From the NCBI RefSeq assembly GCF_021440195.1, contig NZ_JAJTSZ010000001.1, forward strand, positions 1,240,001 through 1,304,000: a stretch of 64,000 nt of DNA. Direction: 5' to 3'. The first letter of the stretch is position 1, and each line of letters opens with the position of its first letter. The position numbers and the translations under genes are program-made. Under the pieces are notes generated by a model, which was not told the DNA's origin, did no database searches, and worked only from the letters and a program-made list of their open reading frames with translations. Origin of the DNA: Dyadobacter sp. CY356 (GTDB lineage: Bacteria > Bacteroidota > Bacteroidia > Cytophagales > Spirosomataceae). Positions 54,757 to 63,863 of this stretch are shown here, piece after piece.

Positions 54757-56088
54757 TCAGATGGACTTCAGGTTCCCATCTTTCAAAAGGATCTGATAAC
54801 CGGCCTTGACCGATACCTGCACAAGCCTGGCTTTTTTGCCTAGCAAAGTTTTAGCGGCCTGAATTCCGGCACTAGCAGCCTGGGCGCCGATTGAAGTATC
54901 GAGTGATCCCACAGATAGACCCTGTATGTCCTGACTTACTGACTGTTTGGCAACATTTCTTGATATAGCACCCGGGATGTAGATTCCTGTTTGTCCGTCC
55001 AGATCATAGACAGAAAGTTTGACAGGGAATAGTGAGCTGTTAAGCCGGATTGAAGAGATATCGACCAGTAGCCTGTCGCCGTTCACAGACACAGTTCCAT
55101 AAATAAAATTATTCTTTGGGATCAGTGTTCCGGCCACATAAATATCTGCGGTAAGTCTGAGTTTGATGCTCGAGCCGGTGACAAGGGTCTGCTGCTCATG
55201 CACCACCGCTTTAATGGCATTATCATTAGCTGCGCTTACAGATTCATCAAGTGAAAAGAAGCCGTTGGATTGAAAACTGATCATTGAGACCGGGTTGTCT
55301 GCGGTTGAATCAGCGGTCGCTGTGCCAAAGCTGGCAATAGGCGTTTTTTGCGGGGAGCTGCTTACCGGGTAGGCAGCGTTTTGCTGATCATTATTTTGCG
55401 CGCGCCTTTTATCTGCAAGGCGTTCAGGATGCTGGATATCCAGGATTTTTTCAAGCATACTGTTAAGCTCAGCCAGCTCCGGATCCTGGTTGCCGGTGTT
55501 TTGACTGCTTTCAAGTCCATTCATGATGGATTCAAATTTCTGAATCTCAGCTGCTTTTAGGGAGCTTGCCGCTTCTTTTGGCTTTTGCTCTGTGATCGCA
55601 CGCTTTTCAAATCCGGGCTCTGCGCTGCTGGCCAGCACAGAATCAAGTGTTTTAAGCTTGCGCATAATCAGCTTCTGCTGGCTGCCTGTGTAGGTTTTGC
55701 CTTTATAAAATACTGTTTTCTGCTTTTTTAGCCCGCCTGCCGGAGCGCCGAGTCCCTGCATGGCAAGCTGCGCCGGCGCTTTATCAGGATCTGACAATTC
55801 GCCGTTTCGGTATGGGTCTTTTTTTAGCTGCTCACGGTATTTAGCTGAATCTTCTGCGGATTTTTTGTAGTAGCTAAGCTTGCTGAATTCGGTTTCATCT
55901 TTCAGCTTGGGATCCGGCAAACGGGTGTTGAGTCCCTGCGGCTGCGTTTTTGAAGCGTGGTGCTTGTAGATCATTTTAATCCCAACGGCCCAGTAGATAA
56001 GGGTCAGAAACGGCAGAATCAGAACGGGCAGAAAGGTATATAACTTTCTGTTTTGCATAAATGCGGGCGAATGTGTTTTTGGCTGCAT
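54757..56088 (-). CDS. traM: Conjugative transposon protein TraM
   Basis: 443 residues. One membrane segment near the start (YTFLPVLILPFLTLIYWAVG), a long charged middle (coiled, Gln/Lys/Ala-rich), then a VirB10-like C-terminal beta domain: SIKLRLTADIYVAGTLIPKN, FIYGTVSVNGDRLLVDISSI and LNSSLFPVKLSVYDLDGQTG. Links inner and outer membrane parts of the channel. Only 2 bp from the next downstream neighbour upstream in transcription (TraL-position gene). Confidence 0.9.
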   Translation of the reverse strand: MQPKTHSPAFMQNRKLYTFLPVLILPFLTLIYWAVGIKMIYKHHASKTQPQGLNTRLPDPKLKDETEFSKLSYYKKSAEDSAKYREQLKKDPYRNGELSDPDKAPAQLAMQGLGAPAGGLKKQKTVFYKGKTYTGSQQKLIMRKLKTLDSVLASSAEPGFEKRAITEQKPKEAASSLKAAEIQKFESIMNGLESSQNTGNQDPELAELNSMLEKILDIQHPERLADKRRAQNNDQQNAAYPVSSSPQKTPIASFGTATADSTADNPVSMISFQSNGFFSLDESVSAANDNAIKAVVHEQQTLVTGSSIKLRLTADIYVAGTLIPKNNFIYGTVSVNGDRLLVDISSIRLNSSLFPVKLSVYDLDGQTGIYIPGAISRNVAKQSVSQDIQGLSVGSLDTSIGAQAASAGIQAAKTLLGKKARLVQVSVKAGYQILLKDGNLKSI

Positions 56089-56090
56089 GA

Positions 56091-56489
56091 TCAGTGTTGT
56101 TTAGGATTTATTTGTAGTAAGCTATCACGTGTAACGGCATGATCCAGACTGTCCAGATAGCGCTGAAAATCAGACACCTGCCGCAGGTTTTGTTTGCTGC
56201 CATAAGGGTCAAAAGGCCAAAGTCTGTCCATTGATAAAGGTGCTTTTGGTCCTTTCCCTGAGCTCAGTCCGTCCCAGATCAGATAAGCGCTGTACGTTCC
56301 GCTGCTGGCAAGCACTGTCAAACACAGCGCTTTAAGCCAGTTTTTTGAAAGCCTTTCGCTGTGAAACTGCATAAAGCCCGCCCAGCGGCGCTGTAAAGCG
56401 GTCAATTTTTGAAAAATCTGTCTGGCTAGCCCCTGGTCTTGTTTGGGCGCAGGTTTTCTGGCGCGGTGCGCATTAAAGTTGTAAAACAT
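56091..56489 (-). CDS. Small membrane protein at the TraL position
   Basis: 132 residues with one clear membrane segment (WLKALCLTVLASSGTYSAYL) between a basic N-terminus and a periplasmic-looking tail. No TraL signature is recognised, but the gene lies between traK and traM, where TraL sits in other Bacteroidota elements. Co-transcribed (2 bp to traM). Confidence 0.65.
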   Translation of the reverse strand: MFYNFNAHRARKPAPKQDQGLARQIFQKLTALQRRWAGFMQFHSERLSKNWLKALCLTVLASSGTYSAYLIWDGLSSGKGPKAPLSMDRLWPFDPYGSKQNLRQVSDFQRYLDSLDHAVTRDSLLQINPKQH

Positions 56490-56530
56490 GACCGTTAAAT
56501 TTTAGATTTATAAATGCTGTGGCGCGGCTC

Positions 56531-57148
56531 TTAGCGGTACTGCACGCCGATGTCTTTGTTTTCAAGGGTAATCCATTTTTCAATCAGAAAGCCGTGCGGG
56601 TTGTTGTCTGATCTTGAAACCGTGCGCAGAGAGCCTTCTGTGATCAGTCGCCGGCTGACAATACTGGTTGGTCTGATGATGCGCTGCACCGCGGTGCACT
56701 GAAAGCTGTAAGGGTAGGTGTGCGTATTTACTTTTATGCTGTCAATGATCAGCTGCTGGCTGATGTTTCCAGAGATGATCCCTGTGTAATAACCAGATTC
56801 ACGAAGATCATCATACTGCTTTTTGGCTGAGCCATCAGCCAGATATAAGGCCTTGGCAAGACCCGAGGTGATGGCTTTGTCATCTGGATCAAGGGTGAAA
56901 AACAGCCGGTGAAAACTTGCGATATGATCCCTTGCTTCAACCGGTATGTTCTCGCTTCTGGCAGATGCATAGGCTTCAAGAATCTTTCCTGATTCAAGAA
57001 TGTAGACCCTGGACTGTGCAGCCTCGATGCTTTGGTAGCTTTTATAGAGCGTAAAGCAGCAAAGAACCGATGCGCTGATGACAGTGATAAAAGTAAAAGT
57101 GCGGATGTGACCAAAGGCCGCATCAATATTTTTTGCTTTTTGAAACAT
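56531..57148 (-). CDS. traK: Conjugative transposon protein TraK
   Basis: 205 residues from MFQKAKNIDAAFGHIRTFTF; the longer ORF start at 57190 lacks support. Membrane anchor TFITVISASVLCCFTLYKSY then a VirB8-like periplasmic domain: VYILESGKILEAYASARSEN, VEARDHIASFHRLFFTLDPD. Follows traJ by about 45 bp. A typical TraK has this length and layout. Confidence 0.9.
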   Translation of the reverse strand: MFQKAKNIDAAFGHIRTFTFITVISASVLCCFTLYKSYQSIEAAQSRVYILESGKILEAYASARSENIPVEARDHIASFHRLFFTLDPDDKAITSGLAKALYLADGSAKKQYDDLRESGYYTGIISGNISQQLIIDSIKVNTHTYPYSFQCTAVQRIIRPTSIVSRRLITEGSLRTVSRSDNNPHGFLIEKWITLENKDIGVQYR

Positions 57149-57193
57149 GACTTTTATAATTAATAGACAAGAAGTCTGTTTGAATACCAAGTA

Positions 57194-58309
57194 TTATTTC
57201 CCCTGTGATTTTTCAGCCGGACGCGGCAATCTTCCAAAGCCTCCGCCAGCGGGAAAAGCATAGTTGCCAACGCTCATAGCCGTATTGGCAAAAAGGGTGG
57301 TGACCTTTTGAAGCAGCGTGTTCTGCCCGCCTGCCTGTATGATATAACCAGCGACCGAAGGGACGGAAAAGTAGCCTACAATGCCGATGATCAGAAAAAT
57401 CAGGTAGGCCATATCGTGCGCGTTAAAAAAAGTATCGCCGTTTTGCTCCACCTGCCGGATGTCGAGCGCGATCATTTTCTCCTGGATCTTGCCAATGATT
57501 GCCCCGAATATGTTAGCGACCGGAAGCCACAGATAAATATTGATATAGCGGGCAATCCAGGCAGTCAGCGTATGCTGAAAACCATCAAAGACTGCGATGC
57601 CAAAGGCGATCGGCCCGATTACGGCCAGCACAATCAGATGAAAGGTCCGGACCGTATTGATGCAAAGCGCTGCTGATTCAAATACAACCCGCAGCACTTC
57701 ACTAAGAGCGGCCTTGATCGAGTTTCTGAAATTATAGCTCTGTTTGGCCATATAAAATTTAATATCGTTCGAGATCCCATCTGTGAAGCCTTCCGAGTAG
57801 CCATCGCCGTAGGTATATTTTAGCCACTTTTCCCGGCTTCCTTTCTGATCATCACCCACATACATCTCCCAGAACTTAGAGGATTTGACTGCATCTTCCT
57901 TCTTTTTTAAAAGAAGCGCGATCGCTTTATCCGAGTCGCGCACCATGCCCGCAGTGCCTTTGACGGTAGGGGAGAGCACCCCGTTAAGAAGCGAGATCAC
58001 TGATGGGAAAATAAAGATGGCAAAGCCCAGAACAAAAGGGCGGAAAAGCGGATAAAAATCGATAGGCTCTGCATTGGCAAGATGCCGCCATACGCGTGAG
58101 GCGATATACCAGATCGCTGCAAAGCCTGCAATGCCGCGCCCGACACTGATTAGCTGGGCGCACATCGGAATCATCTCACTGTATAAGCTTTCAAGCACCC
58201 CGTTAAGCCCGCGCGTGGTCTGGGCAAAACCCTGCGCTTTGGAAAGATTTGGCAAAAGCGCTGCCAGCAGCACTGTCCGTGCGCTTTTTAGATAGCTACT
58301 TATTTTCAT
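57194..58309 (-). CDS. traJ: Conjugative transposon protein TraJ
   Basis: 371 residues, polytopic. Signal-like start (TVLLAALLPNLSKA|QG), then several membrane segments: GIAGFAAIWYIASRVWRHLA, PFVLGFAIFIFPSVISLLNG, LIVLAVIGPIAFGIAVFDGF, AYLIFLIIGIVGYFSVPSVA. SFTAWIARYIN-like element LTAWIARYINIYLWLPVANI supports TraJ (VirB6-like channel). Follows the third TraI-like gene by 6 bp. Confidence 0.9.
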   Translation of the reverse strand: MKISSYLKSARTVLLAALLPNLSKAQGFAQTTRGLNGVLESLYSEMIPMCAQLISVGRGIAGFAAIWYIASRVWRHLANAEPIDFYPLFRPFVLGFAIFIFPSVISLLNGVLSPTVKGTAGMVRDSDKAIALLLKKKEDAVKSSKFWEMYVGDDQKGSREKWLKYTYGDGYSEGFTDGISNDIKFYMAKQSYNFRNSIKAALSEVLRVVFESAALCINTVRTFHLIVLAVIGPIAFGIAVFDGFQHTLTAWIARYINIYLWLPVANIFGAIIGKIQEKMIALDIRQVEQNGDTFFNAHDMAYLIFLIIGIVGYFSVPSVAGYIIQAGGQNTLLQKVTTLFANTAMSVGNYAFPAGGGFGRLPRPAEKSQGK

Positions 58310-58315
58310 CTTACA

Positions 58316-58945
58316 TCAGGGTTGGATTTGGTAGAGCTCTTCAAGCATTTTTGCATCAGAAATCTCGTTTTCTTTTTGGGCACCCAGCACCGAGGCGTTG
58401 CTGTTAAAATGCCTTACAAAAGATAGCTTTCCGCTCATATCTTCATAAATCTTATCGATCGTCCCAAGCCTTTCATCATCCGAGGCGCGCAGCTTCTTGG
58501 CAGTCAGAACCATGGTGAGTGCATCCAGGTTTTTAAGGCTCGAAGCGGCCATATTTTCATAAACCTTTTCTATATACGCAAGCTCTGTTGCATTGAAGTT
58601 TCCGGTATTTGAAAACCGCGCCCGCGCCTGGTTGATCTCTTTAATGATCGATAGCTGCATCCGAATGATATCATTGACCCGGGCGTAATTTTTAACGGCC
58701 GGGCTTACCTGTAATAGCCCGTCCAAAAAAGCCTCATGCAGCTTAAAGTTACCTTCGGACAACTCCTTGATGGTAGTGTAACCTTTAAAAAGGATCTGAT
58801 AGCCTTCTTTGAGCTCATTAAGAATTTTACGAAGCTCATTGAGCTTTTCAATATTAAGAATCAGCTGGGTAACCTCTGCGGTCTGCGCGCTGGCTCTTGC
58901 CACAGGCATCAGGGTCACCATACAAAAAAGCATGATCTGTTTCAT
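58316..58945 (-). CDS. TraI-like protein, paralogue 3
   Basis: 209 residues, signal peptide (MKQIMLFCMVTLMPVARASA|QT), then a helical periplasmic domain: LRKILNELKEGYQILFKGYT, FNATELAYIEKVYENMAASS, LRASDDERLGTIDKIYEDMS. Shares this core with the two genes upstream. Bacteroidota TraI (DUF4141) is a similar-sized, signal-peptide, coiled periplasmic protein at this place. Here there are three. Confidence 0.75.
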   Translation of the reverse strand: MKQIMLFCMVTLMPVARASAQTAEVTQLILNIEKLNELRKILNELKEGYQILFKGYTTIKELSEGNFKLHEAFLDGLLQVSPAVKNYARVNDIIRMQLSIIKEINQARARFSNTGNFNATELAYIEKVYENMAASSLKNLDALTMVLTAKKLRASDDERLGTIDKIYEDMSGKLSFVRHFNSNASVLGAQKENEISDAKMLEELYQIQP

Positions 58946-58952
58946 GTTATCT

Positions 58953-59588
58953 TCATTTTAAACCGTGAATGTTTTTTTGGGTATTAATCGTAGACTGCTC
59001 ATTTTTAATTTGTGCAGCCAAAAGCCTTGTGTTTTGATCGAAATTTTTTACAAAGCTGTAATTGTCCTGCATCTGCTGAAAGCAAAGCTCAATCCTGTTG
59101 ATTCGCTCATCATCTGTCATGGCTAGATTGCCACTGCGTATGACAAGAAACAAATTGCCCAGAACAGACTGGCAGTCATCGTAAACCAGTTTGAGCACGC
59201 TTCGGATATAAGCCATCTGCTCAGTGTCAAAGAATGGCGCAAGCTCAGCGGGCAGCACCTGGCAGCTCTGATTGATTTTTCCGTGAAGATCTGTGATCTG
59301 CTTGAGCCGGCCGGATGATCCGATTTTAGGGTTTACGATTCTAAGCGAATCAAAATGATTTTGATGCAGTCTGAACTCGCCCCGCTTGATTTCACTGATT
59401 GTACTCAGGCCCTCTTTGGCAATTTTATAGCCCTTTTCTGTCAGCTCTAAATATATTTTAAGCTGAGCGATCTGCTCGATCAAATACTCTTTTTGGGTTT
59501 TTTTCTGCCTGATCCATTCATTGAGCCGCTGGGCTTTACAAAGCGCCGAAAGCAGAAGCAGACACAGGATGATGCATGTTTTTTTCAT
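58953..59588 (-). CDS. TraI-like protein, paralogue 2
   Basis: 211 residues, signal peptide (TCIILCLLLLSALCKA|QR). Helical core: IAQLKIYLELTEKGYKIAKE, then DTEQMAYIRSVLKLVYDDCQ, LAMTDDERINRIELCFQQMQ. Diverged more from paralogue 3 than paralogue 1 in detail, but with the same order of helices and identical DDER element. Spacing to neighbours 7 and 12 bp: one operon. Confidence 0.72.
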   Translation of the reverse strand: MKKTCIILCLLLLSALCKAQRLNEWIRQKKTQKEYLIEQIAQLKIYLELTEKGYKIAKEGLSTISEIKRGEFRLHQNHFDSLRIVNPKIGSSGRLKQITDLHGKINQSCQVLPAELAPFFDTEQMAYIRSVLKLVYDDCQSVLGNLFLVIRSGNLAMTDDERINRIELCFQQMQDNYSFVKNFDQNTRLLAAQIKNEQSTINTQKNIHGLK

Positions 59589-59600
59589 AAATTTTTATGG

Positions 59601-60278
59601 CTACTGAATGCCGTAAAGCTCCTTGACCACTTTGGCATCAAACGCGCTGCTGGCCCGCGAAAGACTTAAAAGCTTGTTTTCATAATTAAAGCTTGAGAGC
59701 TCATCATAGACCTGATCAACATTTAAAGCTGTTTTGTCAATGATCTCCAGCCGTTTGACATCAGACATCTGCACAGAGAACGATTTTACCACAAGCGTGA
59801 GAAGGTCAACATTTTTTGCGGTCTGATCCAGCATGCCCTCATAGACCTTTTGCATGTAATAAAGCTCTGCGGCTGTGAAATGTTTATCCTTTTGAAACAG
59901 TGCCCACGCCTTTTGGTACTCCTCAACGATCAAGACCTGTTTTTGGGCGATCTCTTTGATTTTAAAGTAATAGGCGATCACCGCTTTTACCTTTTTTAGC
60001 TCATCATAGTACTCTTTGTAAAGGTCCCGCTGCTTTTTAACCCAGTCAGTGATCTCATCGAGCTTTAATTTGGCCATCGTATTTTCAAGTGCCTTCTGCG
60101 CATTTTGCAGTTTGATGACCGCATTTTGTCTTCTTTGGATCAAAAGATCAACGGCCTTGACAACCTTTTTGACCGCTTCTTTGATGATCTGCGCCCAGGG
60201 AATTGCCGCCTGGGCGCTTCCTGCCGGAGTGATCGTAGCGAGCGACACCAGCAGTATAAATACATATTTTTTTAGCAT
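59601..60278 (-). CDS. TraI-like protein, paralogue 1
   Basis: 225 residues, signal peptide (KYVFILLVSLATITPAGSAQ then AAIP). Core: LYKEYYDELKKVKAVIAYYF, FTAAELYYMQKVYEGMLDQT, VQMSDVKRLEIIDKTALNVD. DxxR replaces the DDER element of the other two. It directly follows traG by 11 bp and is the nearest to the usual TraI position. Confidence 0.75.
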   Translation of the reverse strand: MLKKYVFILLVSLATITPAGSAQAAIPWAQIIKEAVKKVVKAVDLLIQRRQNAVIKLQNAQKALENTMAKLKLDEITDWVKKQRDLYKEYYDELKKVKAVIAYYFKIKEIAQKQVLIVEEYQKAWALFQKDKHFTAAELYYMQKVYEGMLDQTAKNVDLLTLVVKSFSVQMSDVKRLEIIDKTALNVDQVYDELSSFNYENKLLSLSRASSAFDAKVVKELYGIQ

Positions 60279-60289
60279 GATATTTCGCT

Positions 60290-62767
60290 TTAAGCTTTCT
60301 GTGACACGCTCATTTCATGGGCAAGCACCTGGATACCTTTTTTAATACTGCCGTATTTTTTCGCGTACTGACTTACTTTGAGCTTTTCGGTCTGCTCTGT
60401 GGTATAGGTCAGATACTCCTGCATGCTTACTTCTGTGCGGTAGACTTTTGAAAGCACCCCGCCTAAACTGATAAAAACTTCTTTGTAGCGTCGCATTGGA
60501 TCATTGGCCTTGTTTACCGAAAGAACCAGGGCTTTCTCTTTTTCTGTCAATCCCAAAAGCTCCTGAATCTGATCAAACTTGTTTTGGTATTTGGACTGGT
60601 CTAAAAGGATCTTGCAGTCTGAATTGTTAATGATGGCCTGCTTGACAATGGGCGAAGAGATAATATCTTCCACCTCTTGGGTGACCACGATTGCTTCTCC
60701 AAAGTATTTTCTTACCGTTTTAAAAATGTATTTAATATACTCTGCCATGCCTTCCTTGGCAATCGCTTTCCAGGCTTCCTCGATCAAAAGGATTTTTCTG
60801 ATCCCTTCCAGCTTTCTCATCTTACTGATAAAAAGCTCCATGATAATGATCGTCACGATCGGAAACAGAATCGCGTGCTCTTTAATATTATCAAGCTCAA
60901 AGACAATAAAGCGCTGATGCAAAAGATCCAGGTTCTTTCCAGCATTCAGAAGATAATCAAACTCGCCGCCACGGTAATATGGCATCAGCACGTAAAGAAA
61001 ATTATGGATGTCAAAATCTTTCTCTTTGACTTGATCGGTCTGAATGATCAAAGAAAAGTCCGATCTTAAAAACTCGTAAAAGCTGTTAAAACAAGGAAAG
61101 ATTTCAGGGTTTTTATCAAGATGCGAAAAGTAGAGCGTGACAGCATTGGATAGAGCCACATATTCACTTCTTTTAAAAGTCTCATCATCTTTTTTCCAAA
61201 GTGAAAATAAAAGCGTTTTGATGCTCTCTTTTTTTTCCGTGTCAAGACTTTCACCCTCAGGAATAAAAAAGGGATTAAACTCGATCGGACTTTTTTCATC
61301 GTAAGTGAAGTAGTAGCCCCCGACCATATCACATAACCCTTTGTAGCTGTGCCCGACATCGACCAGCACGATATGCGCGCCGGTCTCAAAGTAGCTCCGC
61401 ACCATGTGGTTGGTAAAAAAGCTTTTGCCAGAGCCCGAAGGGCCCAAAATAAATTTGTTTCGGTTTGTACAGATGCCCATCCGGATGGGCTCATCTGAAA
61501 TATCCACGTGCATGGGCCTGCCTGTCAGCCGGTCACCAAGCCGGATGCCCACAGGGCTTAGCGAGCTTCGGTAACTGGATTCCAGATTCAAAAAGCAGGC
61601 GGCCTGCTCAGTGAAAGTATCAAAGGTCTCGTTCATGGGAAAATCCGCCTCATTGCCCGGAATACCTGCCCAGTAGATCTGTGGGGCGCCTGTAATTTCC
61701 TGTCTTGCGGCAGCATCCATCTGGGCCAGCGCCGAAGTGGTCATGTTTTTGATTTCTTTCAGCTCAGAAAGATCATCGCTCCACACCAAAAGATTATAGT
61801 GCGCCTTGACCGGCATGCGCTGCTCTTTGATCGCCTCGTTTAAAAACTCGTTGGTCGCATCCAGGGCCAGGTGGTTTTCTCTTGCATGCAATGAAAGTGA
61901 CTGCAGCCGTAGGCGCTTGCTTTCCAGGCGTTTTAAGGTTTTATCTGTATCCTCGATAAAAATCAGCTGGTTATAGATGTGGTTACACGAAAGAAGCTGG
62001 CCCAGACTGCTGGCAAAACCGGTGCTGAATTTGGTGCGGTCACTTGAATACTTCTCATAGGCAATAGCCGCGCTGCACGCGCCAGGCAGATCTGCCGCAT
62101 CTGCCAGGCTGTACAGCTGCCCGTACTGATCGCCGATTTTAATGCCGCTTTCAAAGTGGATATCCTTGATGATTTTAGAAGATGGGTTCTCTGACAGATA
62201 AAGGTAGCGTTCAATAAGGCCCTGGCTGCCAGCGCTGCTAAGAAGGTCCCTGTCTTGGAGCGGGCGCATTTTTACAAATCCGGAATCTTCCATAATTCTT
62301 TTAAACTGGCCTGTGCTGCCTTTGAATTCTTGCAGCGCGTGATCATCCAGCGACTCTTTTGGAAAAAGGCTCGGTTTTAAAAGATTAGAAAAAATCGAGC
62401 TTGCAGGCTTTCTGCCCGGTGGCTTTTTGGTGATAAAAACATAACAGCTATGATCCAGAAAGGGCCGCTCGTTAAAGAAGCGCTCTGAGCTATGGGTCAG
62501 AAAGCTGGTGTCCTCTTTTGAGAAATCAGCCTTGTAGCGGCTTTTTAGAAAGTAATCCTGCTTGTGAAACACGCTTCCGACCGGCAGCATTTTAAGGGCC
62601 TTCACCCAGCTTTGATGAAAGGCTTCGTACTGCTGATCTGAAAGTGTAAATATTTCAGGCAGTTCCAGCTGAAAGCCCATGGTCACATCACCCTGCTTGG
62701 AAAGAAGACATCCAGCGGATACTTCCAGAATCGGTAATAAATCATCCAGCAACTTTTCCATTTTCAC
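60290..62767 (-). CDS. traG: Type IV secretion ATPase TraG (VirB4-like)
   Basis: 825 residues. N-terminal domain with MKMEKLLDDLLPILEVSAGC; Walker A KFILGPSGSGKSFFTNHMVR (near 440), Walker B KILLIEEAWKAIAKEGMAEY (near 660), then IVVTQEVEDIISSPIVKQAI and CKILLDQSKYQNKFDQIQEL as in VirB4 proteins. It powers pilus/channel assembly. Full length and intact. First large gene after traE/traF. Confidence 0.95.
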   Translation of the reverse strand: MKMEKLLDDLLPILEVSAGCLLSKQGDVTMGFQLELPEIFTLSDQQYEAFHQSWVKALKMLPVGSVFHKQDYFLKSRYKADFSKEDTSFLTHSSERFFNERPFLDHSCYVFITKKPPGRKPASSIFSNLLKPSLFPKESLDDHALQEFKGSTGQFKRIMEDSGFVKMRPLQDRDLLSSAGSQGLIERYLYLSENPSSKIIKDIHFESGIKIGDQYGQLYSLADAADLPGACSAAIAYEKYSSDRTKFSTGFASSLGQLLSCNHIYNQLIFIEDTDKTLKRLESKRLRLQSLSLHARENHLALDATNEFLNEAIKEQRMPVKAHYNLLVWSDDLSELKEIKNMTTSALAQMDAAARQEITGAPQIYWAGIPGNEADFPMNETFDTFTEQAACFLNLESSYRSSLSPVGIRLGDRLTGRPMHVDISDEPIRMGICTNRNKFILGPSGSGKSFFTNHMVRSYFETGAHIVLVDVGHSYKGLCDMVGGYYFTYDEKSPIEFNPFFIPEGESLDTEKKESIKTLLFSLWKKDDETFKRSEYVALSNAVTLYFSHLDKNPEIFPCFNSFYEFLRSDFSLIIQTDQVKEKDFDIHNFLYVLMPYYRGGEFDYLLNAGKNLDLLHQRFIVFELDNIKEHAILFPIVTIIIMELFISKMRKLEGIRKILLIEEAWKAIAKEGMAEYIKYIFKTVRKYFGEAIVVTQEVEDIISSPIVKQAIINNSDCKILLDQSKYQNKFDQIQELLGLTEKEKALVLSVNKANDPMRRYKEVFISLGGVLSKVYRTEVSMQEYLTYTTEQTEKLKVSQYAKKYGSIKKGIQVLAHEMSVSQKA

Positions 62768-62802
62768 ATTGATTTATAGTATTAACAAATCAGACTTTGT
62801 TC

Positions 62803-63729
62803 CTATCGGAATATTCTTCTTGAAAAGGATCTGATCATTTTTGGTATTTTTCTTTGCGCAAGTTTTTTAACCAGGCCATGCTCGCCGTAGTGCCCGTTCA
62901 GATGGTAAACCACGATGGTTATCAAAGCGCCCAGAGCGGCAGTGAGAACAAGGGTGATATAGGTATTGACTTTTAGTATATACAGCGCGGCATAAAAAAG
63001 AAGGTCTATCAAAAGGCCCAGACCCATGTAGCCAATGTACTGCGCTTTTAACCCTTTGAATACAAGACTTTTATTAATGCCCTTATTGACCATGTATTGT
63101 TTATTTGCCATGATATCTATCTTGTTTAAGGTTACCGGATTTTTGCCGGGTGCTGTGCCCTGAGCATCGACTGCCAGCGGTGATGGCCTCAGCTCAGATT
63201 CTTTGCTCATCTGCGTTTGCTTGCAGCTGACAGGCAAAGCAGCCGGCAGCACCTGAATTTTTCTAACCGCAGTTTTATTGGGTTTAAAGACTGTTTTTTT
63301 CTTATTTGTCGTCAGGTAATGTCTTACAAAGTTTGTAACCGCTAAATAGATCCTGTGCTGGTCTTTGGCTTTGCATTTGAAAAGTCCAAATAAAGGTTCG
63401 CAGGCGCTGACTATTTCGGTCACCCTTGTGCCAAGCGCATTTTTTTTGACCCATTTTAAAAATGTTTCCGGAAACTCGCTGGCAACCAAAGCGCAGACAT
63501 AGCCAAAGCGTGAGGGCCTGAACTGTTCTGTAATCAGCTCTACGCTTTGATCGATGATCTCTTCAAAATCAAGCCCCTTGGCAATCATTGCTCTGATCAT
63601 ACGACAAGTGCGGCTGTGCTTTCTTTTAAACACGCGCGTTTTGGTAAACACATTTTGGTCATTTGAAAGGATCTCGACATTATCCAGATAAAAATCCGGA
63701 CAGCTTTCAGCCATGATTGGTTCTAGCAT
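62803..63729 (-). CDS. traF: Fused ORF: unknown N-terminal part plus TraF (DUF4133)
   Basis: 308 residues in one open frame. From residue 207 (ATG at 63109-63111) the sequence MANKQYMVNKGINKSLVFKG, LKAQYIGYMGLGLLIDLLFY and HYGEHGLVKKLAQRKIPK is a complete TraF (DUF4133) with two membrane segments. The ~206 residues before it (SRTCRMIRAMIAKGLDFEEI, FRPSRFGYVCALVASEFPET) are helical, cysteine-containing, and not recognised. Either a real fusion or two genes in the same frame with an internal start; no stop separates them. TraF belongs to the inner-membrane channel. Confidence 0.75.
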   Translation of the reverse strand: MLEPIMAESCPDFYLDNVEILSNDQNVFTKTRVFKRKHSRTCRMIRAMIAKGLDFEEIIDQSVELITEQFRPSRFGYVCALVASEFPETFLKWVKKNALGTRVTEIVSACEPLFGLFKCKAKDQHRIYLAVTNFVRHYLTTNKKKTVFKPNKTAVRKIQVLPAALPVSCKQTQMSKESELRPSPLAVDAQGTAPGKNPVTLNKIDIMANKQYMVNKGINKSLVFKGLKAQYIGYMGLGLLIDLLFYAALYILKVNTYITLVLTAALGALITIVVYHLNGHYGEHGLVKKLAQRKIPKMIRSFSRRIFR

Positions 63730-63775
63730 GGTTTCTTTGATTAAAAACAGTAGTTGGAAAATCAGCGGATTGAAA

Positions 63776-63808
63776 TGAAACGGCAGGGGGAGGCCCCTGA
63801 CCGTTTCA
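63776..63808. terminator. Long hairpin between traE and the TraF fusion
   Basis: 8-bp stem TGAAACGG/CCGTTTCA, then inner CAGGGG/CCCCTG, one bulged A. It lies in the traE-traF gap and may attenuate or stabilise the transcript. Confidence 0.6.
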
Positions 63809-63863
63809 AAACAGATTCTACTTTGGCGAGCGCTCGTAACCGTTGCTGGCTTTGATTGTTCTT

